Assembly: GCA_026710545.1 (NCBI GenBank)
Contig: JAPOQU010000090.1
Location: forward strand, 1-64,000
Origin: Gammaproteobacteria bacterium
GTDB lineage: Bacteria; Pseudomonadota; Gammaproteobacteria; Eutrophobiales; Eutrophobiaceae
Direction of reading: 5' to 3'
DNA length: 64,000 nucleotides
Shown here: positions 58,671-64,000 of the stretch, one piece after another
Numbering within the stretch: the first letter of the stretch is position 1
Layout of the letters: each line of letters starts with the position of its first letter
The notes under the pieces: generated by a model
Told to the model about the DNA's origin: nothing
The model's input: the letters and a program-made list of their open reading frames with translations, nothing else
Database searches by the model: none
Program-made: the position numbers and the translations under genes

Positions 58671-59924
58671 TCAGTCGAACTTCTCCGGGTGCGGACCGAG
58701 GGAGAAACTCAGGATTACGCTGAGGCCGAACAGTGAAGCACAGATGTAAAGCACTTCCGTGTAGTTGCCGAAATGATCATAACCCAGGCCGAGAATATAC
58801 GGGAACACCGATATGCCGATAAGGGACGCACAAAAAATATGGCCGTAGATCTTACCGTAGGCCAGGAGTCCGAAGTAGCGGCCGACCAGGATGGCCAGGG
58901 CGTCTGATTCTGCTCCCGAACTCAGGCCGATCAGGATACTGGCGGCGATAATCCAGTAGCCCGGCATACCCGTTGCCAGCAACAGGGTGCCGGCGACTGC
59001 ACTGATAAAAATGCCGGCAGTAACCCAGGGAACGTAAACCCTGTCGTAGATGTAGCCGGCCAGCAGGCGGCCGATGATCATCATGATGCCTATAATGGAT
59101 GCAGCCAGTATCGGCATGTTGGAATCCGGTTCAATAATCCTGACGATGGAAACCAGGTGCAGCGCCAGGGAGTAAATGGTACCGGTGCCCAGGGTTAATA
59201 TCCCGGTGATAATCCAGAACTGGGGCAGCCTGACAGCCTGCGCTGAACTGATACCGGTAACAATGGTGTCGCCTTCCGGCGCGTCGCTTACTTCACCGCC
59301 GTCAACTGCCAGTCCGCACTGTTCCGGCGTATCCCTGACTATCAGAGAGACAACCGGCACCCCTGCACACAGGACCAGCAAACCCAGCCCGATGTAGGCG
59401 GACCCCGCCCCGCCCTGGTCAACGAGGTATTGCGTAAACCCGGGGACGATTGTAAAACCAAGCCCCATGCCCGCGGTCGCGATCCCGACCACCAGGCCGC
59501 GGCGGCGGTCGAACCAGTACGACAATAACCGCATGTAGGCAAGGCTGTTCGCGCCGGCACAAAGGACTCCCATGAAAAAATAGAGGATATGAAACGTGGA
59601 GAGCGATGCGGCGAATGACAGCGCAAACAAGCTGAGGGCAAATCCCAGCATGGAGGGGATGAGCACTTTTTTCGGACCGATCCTGTCCACCAGTATTCCT
59701 ATGACCGGCGTGGTGAGGACGATGGCGGCAGTCAGCAGCGTCGCAGCAAGGGAAATTTCGGACCTGCTCCAGCCATAGGCTTCCGACAACGGCTGCATTA
59801 ATACGCCGATGGAATAAAACGCGATGGGCGCCGGACTTACCGCAAGACCAATGGTCGCGGCGAGGAGGATCCACCAGCCGTAAAATATCCTGTTGCTGCC
59901 GTTCATAATCGATGCCTGATTCAA
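58671..59924 (-). CDS. MFS transporter (monocarboxylate/oxalate-formate antiporter-like)
   Basis: 12-TM pattern; 'FYGWWILLAATIGLAVSPAPIAFYSIGVLMQPLSEAYGWSRSEISLAATL', 'PVIGILVDRIGPKKVLIPSMLGFAL'. Confidence 0.92.
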   Translation of the reverse strand: MNQASIMNGSNRIFYGWWILLAATIGLAVSPAPIAFYSIGVLMQPLSEAYGWSRSEISLAATLLTAAIVLTTPVIGILVDRIGPKKVLIPSMLGFALSLFALSFAASLSTFHILYFFMGVLCAGANSLAYMRLLSYWFDRRRGLVVGIATAGMGLGFTIVPGFTQYLVDQGGAGSAYIGLGLLVLCAGVPVVSLIVRDTPEQCGLAVDGGEVSDAPEGDTIVTGISSAQAVRLPQFWIITGILTLGTGTIYSLALHLVSIVRIIEPDSNMPILAASIIGIMMIIGRLLAGYIYDRVYVPWVTAGIFISAVAGTLLLATGMPGYWIIAASILIGLSSGAESDALAILVGRYFGLLAYGKIYGHIFCASLIGISVFPYILGLGYDHFGNYTEVLYICASLFGLSVILSFSLGPHPEKFD

Positions 59925-59936
59925 GAGACCCGCGCA

Positions 59937-60046
59937 ATTGCAAGGGGGAATTTACCAGGTGTGCTAACAACGTATTATAATAACAATTATCGTCAACCAG
60001 CGCGGGATTCGTTAAGCCCGGGATTATTTGCAATGCCTGATAGCGC
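59937..60046 (+). repeat. 110-bp direct repeat, copy 2 (partner 56645-56754)
   Basis: Same length to the conserved 'atgcctgatag' start codon (60033). Confidence 0.85.
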
Positions 60047-60058
60047 CATATTATTGTG

Positions 60059-60102
60059 TTACATTGTAATTCTAGATACAATGATATTTAAATACAATGT
60101 AA
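60059..60102. promoter_or_regulatory. Candidate TA operator: TTACATTGTA ... TACAATGTAA inverted repeat
   Basis: 10-bp perfect arms at 60059-60068 and 60093-60102, just upstream of the AbrB-type antitoxin. Confidence 0.6.
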
Positions 60103-60115
60103 TTGAGAAAGTCTA

Positions 60116-60358
60116 ATGATAAATTCGACGTTAACCGACAAGTGGCAAACCACCATCCCGGTCAAAGTCCGCAAGGCACTCAATCTTAAACCGCGGCAAC
60201 GGCTGGTCTATGAATTGGTTGATGGCGCTGTTCTGGTTAAGCCCCAGCCGGAAACTCTTAAGGACCTGTATGGTTTTCTTGCTGATGACCAGCCGCCTTT
60301 ATCCAAATCAGAGGAGCGGGACAAATCGCGCACGGCAAGGGCAAACAAATATAAATGA
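60116..60358 (+). CDS. AbrB/MazE-type antitoxin
   Basis: 'NSTLTDKWQTTIPVKVRKALNLKPRQRLVYELVDGAVLVKP'. Confidence 0.9.
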   Translation: MINSTLTDKWQTTIPVKVRKALNLKPRQRLVYELVDGAVLVKPQPETLKDLYGFLADDQPPLSKSEERDKSRTARANKYK

Positions 60359-60765
60359 TCAAGTATCTCCTGGACACGAATGTACTGATCCGCTTTTTGC
60401 GTGGCGATCATCCCACGCACTCACCCGCAACCCGAATACTGTTTGCAGATGCCTGTGATGGAAAATGCGCGCTGGTTCTGACCGAGGTAGCCGTTGCCGA
60501 GGCAGTGTGGGTGCTGCATTCCGTATACCACACGGAGCGCGAACAGATTGCGGCAGGGCTGCGCAAAGTGATACTCAGTGCCGGCGTTCGTTGTATGAAG
60601 CGTGATGAAATGCTTGATGCATTAAGTCGATTTGCCGCAACAAAATGTGACTTCCTGGATTGTTACCTGGCAGCTCTGGCCGCGACTTCCGGTAATCATG
60701 TGGCAACCTTTGATAAAGACTTCGACCGGTTTTCCGATATAAAACGATGGAAACCGACCTTGTGA
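60355..60765 (+). CDS. PIN-domain toxin
   Basis: 'KYLLDTNVLIRFLRGDHPTHSPA', 'VLTEVAVAEAVWVLHSVY', 'KCDFLDCYLAALAATSGNHVATFDKDFDRF'; overlaps antitoxin stop. Confidence 0.93.
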   Translation: MIKYLLDTNVLIRFLRGDHPTHSPATRILFADACDGKCALVLTEVAVAEAVWVLHSVYHTEREQIAAGLRKVILSAGVRCMKRDEMLDALSRFAATKCDFLDCYLAALAATSGNHVATFDKDFDRFSDIKRWKPTL

Positions 60766-60840
60766 CAGCTGGTTGATACCCAGCAAGGCCGCGGCCTCCT
60801 TCTGCTTAAGTCCTTTTTTACGGATATATTCCTTGATTTC
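60765..60840 (-). pseudogene. XRE-type HTH antitoxin fragment
   Basis: Minus-strand frame EIKEYIRKKGLKQKEAAALLGINQLS resembles the HTH of HigA-type antitoxins. Confidence 0.45.
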
Positions 60841-61051
60841 TATGAGTAATCAACCTTCAAAAAGGCAACAGCGTTTAGCAGCATTGTTACGCACAACATC
60901 CGGAAGAATCCGGGCATCTGATGCAATGCGGGTTCTTCAGGTTGAACCTCATATCAGTTCTCCAGGCTACCGGCCAGGATCAACGTTCCGGCGCGCATGG
61001 AATTGGACTTGGCCAGGCCAAACCCTGTTTCATACACGAGAGAGACAGGGT

Positions 61052-61153
61052 CTAGTCGGTGCGGTCGCGCCGGGCGAGGAACCGGGCCAACCAGAGCATG
61101 GCCAGGCCGCCCAGTACCGCCGCGAGCGCGGCAACAGCAAGGGCTGTATTCAT
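61052..61153 (-). CDS. Small single-TM peptide (33 aa), second gene of the small-membrane-protein cassette (copy 2)
   Basis: MNTALAVAALAAVLGGLAMLWLARFLARRDRTD*; starts just after the stop of the upstream two-TM gene. Confidence 0.5.
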   Translation of the reverse strand: MNTALAVAALAAVLGGLAMLWLARFLARRDRTD

Positions 61154-61154
61154 T

Positions 61155-61445
61155 TCAGTTCTCCAGGCTGGCGGCCCAGATCAAGGCCAAACCGCCCAAC
61201 GTAATCCCCAGGCTGAGTGGACCCTGGTCGGCGTTAAATACGCCAGTGACAAGGCCCGTGGCCGTCACGACAACGCCGACTTGTCGTAATGCCGCACTGA
61301 GGTGGTCAACATTTGGTTTCAGCTTTGCCAAAGTATAGCACGGCGCACTCACCGGGTTATCAGAAACAAGGCCGAATCCAGGATCTGGCCATGCCGCTAC
61401 AGCGTCCTGGTGTGTATGGGATTGAGATCGGCTAAGCCTGCACAC
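61155..61445 (-). CDS. Small membrane protein, first gene of the cassette (copy 2); start uncertain
   Basis: C-terminus 'LRQVGVVVTATGLVTGVFNADQGPLSLGITLGGLALIWAASLEN' parallels the 41790-42053 product. Confidence 0.45.
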   Translation of the reverse strand: MCRLSRSQSHTHQDAVAAWPDPGFGLVSDNPVSAPCYTLAKLKPNVDHLSAALRQVGVVVTATGLVTGVFNADQGPLSLGITLGGLALIWAASLEN

Positions 61446-62190
61446 CCTGCAGGACTGGGAACAAGGCAGGTGGCAGGCGTTCAGTCAGGAATTTTTCTGA
61501 TATGCCTAGTTCGGGATTTTTCGGGATAGCTTCCAGCACGTCTATATTATCCAGGTGGAAGGCGCGTTTTGCAGGGTCTTCACAGGATAAGCTCGCGGTG
61601 TATTCGATAAACCGATAGGCTTGTCTGCTTGCTCTCTCGTCATTTTTTTTGAATAGATCGGTCAGGTTGTGGTTCAATATTTTGACTGCCAGCCTGGTAC
61701 GCTTTACGTGGTGGTCGCCGGGATATCTTGTTCGTCTGTCAAGAATGCCGTAGGTGTTATAGATCCTGCTTGCAAGGCAATGTGCCGGGTGGAGGACGAG
61801 GACTGATTTTTCTGATGGAGGGGTGTTAATTTTGAGCGCTTCTTTCCTGATATGGTAGTTGTCAACACCAATCATTACTTCCAGAAAATCGACGTTGACA
61901 GGTCTGCCGTCTTCAAGTTTGAAGGTCAGTTTTGCGGTCATGGCTGTATGGGTGTCCATGTCCGGTATTTTAATGGTTCCTTTCCAGGCGTCATGTAAGG
62001 CAGTGGCGGCCTGTTTGTCACCAAGAAAATCTATATCGTTGCTGAAAAAGGGCGAATGTGTGGTCAGTGCTGCGTCCAGTTCTGAGTAGTATTCAGCCCA
62101 AACATTAAGGGCCTGGCCGCCGATCAGAATGGTATTGTCATCCTCGGGCAATGATTCGAGGACTTTTGTCAGGTCTTTTACCTGGAACAT
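61432..62190 (-). CDS. Nucleotidyltransferase-fold protein (AbiEii/MNT-like)
   Basis: 'TILIGGQALNVWAEYY...PFFSNDIDFLGDKQAATALHDAW...VNVDFLEVM' (GG and DxD-like motif). Confidence 0.75.
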   Translation of the reverse strand: MFQVKDLTKVLESLPEDDNTILIGGQALNVWAEYYSELDAALTTHSPFFSNDIDFLGDKQAATALHDAWKGTIKIPDMDTHTAMTAKLTFKLEDGRPVNVDFLEVMIGVDNYHIRKEALKINTPPSEKSVLVLHPAHCLASRIYNTYGILDRRTRYPGDHHVKRTRLAVKILNHNLTDLFKKNDERASRQAYRFIEYTASLSCEDPAKRAFHLDNIDVLEAIPKNPELGISEKFLTERLPPALFPVLQGVQA

Positions 62191-62493
62191 TTATTCGTAC
62201 CACATCGGTTCTCTTTCGTAGCTGTATTGCACGATCAAGTCACTGTTGATATGGACGCAATTTTCTTTCCTGAGTTGTTCCAGTGTTACGCGTCCTCTTG
62301 CCACGTCAGCCAGCATTTTTCGGCAGCTGGCCTCATCTTCTTTTTCGAGTTCAAGGCCGGAAACGAACTGGTACGTGGCGTCGTTGTCCGGTAGCGGGCA
62401 AGATATCCAGAGTTTCGTTTGGTTTGGTCCCGTTGCATCTCTGGACTGGTCATACTGCTTTGGTTTGGCCGGTGATGTAGACTTGTTTTCCAT
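62191..62493 (-). CDS. Hypothetical protein directly upstream of the nucleotidyltransferase (candidate antitoxin partner)
   Basis: 100-aa ORF whose stop abuts the ATG of the nucleotidyltransferase. Confidence 0.65.
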   Translation of the reverse strand: MENKSTSPAKPKQYDQSRDATGPNQTKLWISCPLPDNDATYQFVSGLELEKEDEASCRKMLADVARGRVTLEQLRKENCVHINSDLIVQYSYEREPMWYE

Positions 62494-62629
62494 GTTTTCC
62501 AGTGTAGCACAGTGTCGTGTATTTTACAGGGGTTGGTGACTGCTGGACTCTGGTTCGTTTTGGTAAATGATGCGGTGTTCTTTATTTGTTTTGTGGGTTA
62601 TTTCCAGTTTATTATCTTCTGATGACATG

Positions 62630-62826
62630 GGCGCGCATACCGGCATAATCCACGAACAGCTTCTCACCGGCCCGGTGCACCTGACGCATGACCAGATCCA
62701 ACTTGCCGCGCCACGTCCGATACTGCTGGCAGAACCAGGTGTACTGTTAACCTTGCGGGTGAGTCTGGCGAGACTCATGCCATAACAACTGCAAGGTGAC
62801 GCCCGGGCGTTTCAACTCCCGATGAA
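62630..62826 (-). pseudogene. IS21 IstA fragment with an in-frame stop
   Basis: [60 protein letters not shown] in one minus-strand frame. Confidence 0.75.
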
Positions 62827-63105
62827 AGACGTTATTTTCTAAAAAAATGCAGCAATAAGAAAGAGTTATAAATAATATACGGGAATAATAGGGAACTGAT
62901 AAAAGGAGTGAACGGTGCCGGAAGGGGGAATAGAAATACACTAATAACCTATTGTTTTTGTTGACGCCGCCCTCCAGGCCAGGGGACATAAGGCATGGAA
63001 CCGATAAACCACATTTCCTCGCCGTTCACAAGGTCATGACACCAACCATATATGTCCCCAGAACTACTCTAACAGATTGCGCAACTGAAGAATGCCCTTG
63101 ACAAT

Positions 63106-63125
63106 ATATGCTCTGTAGAGCATAT
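63106..63125. promoter_or_regulatory. Candidate TA operator palindrome ATATGCTC-tgta-GAGCATAT
   Basis: Perfect 8-bp arms preceding the higB remnant and HigA-like gene; ttgaca just upstream. Confidence 0.6.
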
Positions 63126-63138
63126 TTAGGAAAGGAAG

Positions 63139-63270
63139 GCCATCCTGCTCGTGACCGGTGATAAATCAGGCGTAAACGAACGACGTTTTTACGGACAGTT
63201 GATCAAGAGGGCGGACGCAAGGTTCAGCATGCATCTCGACCGGCTGAAAGATGAAAGGAGGACAAGATGA
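63139..63270 (+). pseudogene. C-terminal fragment of a HigB/RelE-like toxin
   Basis: AILLVTGDKSGVNERRFYGQLIKRADARFSMHLDRLKDERRTR* without an N-terminal half; overlaps the antitoxin start. Confidence 0.65.
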
Positions 63271-63611
63271 CGACACTCACCAAAAGACTGGACAAACTCC
63301 CGCCGGCGCGCCGGAAGAAAGTGGAGGAACGCGCCAGGGAGTTGGTTGCCGAGGAAATGTCCCTGCAAGACCTGCGCAAGGCGCGTAAGCAGACGCAGGT
63401 ACGCGTTGCAAAGGAACTCGGGATCAATCAGGAGAACGTATCCCGTATCGAAAAGCGTAGCGACCTGCTGCTCTCAACCCTCAGCGGTTACGTCGAGGCG
63501 ATGGGCGGAAAGTTAAGTCTGGTAGCAGAGTTTCCGGACCGGCCACCGGTGGCGCTCACCGGGATTGCTACGCTTGAGGAGGAGAAGCCGGCGACCAAGA
63601 CGCGTATTTAG
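63267..63611 (+). CDS. XRE-family HigA-like antitoxin
   Basis: 'MSLQDLRKARKQTQVRVAKELGINQENVSRIEKRSDLLLSTLSGYVEAMGGKLSLVAEFPDRPPVAL'. Confidence 0.9.
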   Translation: MTTLTKRLDKLPPARRKKVEERARELVAEEMSLQDLRKARKQTQVRVAKELGINQENVSRIEKRSDLLLSTLSGYVEAMGGKLSLVAEFPDRPPVALTGIATLEEEKPATKTRI

Positions 63612-63866
63612 GGGTCAGGTCGCAGATTGCCCGGATCAGTCAAAAACATGACGAAAATTATTGAAAACGGGATAATCTCAAAGGTTCCTTAAGTTTGATA
63701 GGGACTGTAAATTTTTCTGTTTAAGGACACCACGGCGCAGAAGCTATCGGGGCCCGCAGGGATGATACCCTGCAATACTGGGGTTGGTTTTCAGGGGCGT
63801 GCAATAGTGCATGAATATTTAATAAAATTACTTGCATTATAAGCTGAAACAGCGTACCATGTGTCC

Positions 63867-64000
63867 ATGAGTGCCGTAGACAAACTGAAACGACATCTCC
63901 GCCCGGGGCAGGTCTACCGCCGCGCCGATCTCCTGCCGTGGTCAAACGCCGTGGACCGGCACCTGAAGCAGCTTGTTGAGGAGGGAACTCTGACTAAGCT
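63867..64000 (+). CDS. 5' end of an AbiEi/DUF6088-like wHTH antitoxin, running off the window
   Basis: MSAVDKLKRHLRPGQVYRRADLLPWSNAVDRHLKQLVEEGTLTK..., winged-helix-like. Confidence 0.5.
   Translation, partial: MSAVDKLKRHLRPGQVYRRADLLPWSNAVDRHLKQLVEEGTLTK

Overview
The window splits into two parts. Positions 1 to about 43,465 look like a mosaic accessory island bounded by a tyrosine recombinase (42127-43389, -) beside a tRNA-Lys(CTT). Positions about 43,465-64,000 look like gammaproteobacterial-type core chromosome with scattered toxin-antitoxin (TA) modules. The island holds an IS21-family element inserted in an IS256-family transposase, an AlbA_2/Schlafen-type ATPase-TPR protein, an apparently 5'-truncated N6-adenine methylase, and a compact B12-dependent acyl-CoA mutase catabolic operon (13573-26235). 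That operon encodes an aminotransferase, OB-fold/thiolase pair, split mutase with MeaB-like GTPase, GNAT, acyl-CoA ligase, TPP enzyme and TRAP transporter, next to a divergent GntR regulator and TonB receptor. Further on are a 2071-aa SMEK-repeat-PIN giant protein, a PD-(D/E)XK-like nuclease, a trypsin-like protease, a DUF4145 protein, IS21 remnants, a radC segment bounded by inverted repeats, and HicBA. The core part carries tRNA-Pro/Arg/His/Lys, cysS, lpxH, ampE, ampD, nadC, a two-component system, fchA-like and mtdA/B-like C1 genes, a TonB receptor with a long Asp/Gly/His/Asn repeat, folE, three VapBC-like pairs, an MFS transporter, a nucleotidyltransferase pair and a HigA-like orphan antitoxin. 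The strongest candidate for something undescribed is the mutase operon: by hand alignment its large subunit has V/D/Q/Q at positions that are Tyr89/Ala116/Arg207/His244 in methylmalonyl-CoA mutase. This includes replacement of the normally conserved active-site His. Other candidates are the SMEK-PIN giant and a twice-occurring two-gene small-membrane-protein cassette. All calls come from reading the sequence and supplied translations; no database search was run.
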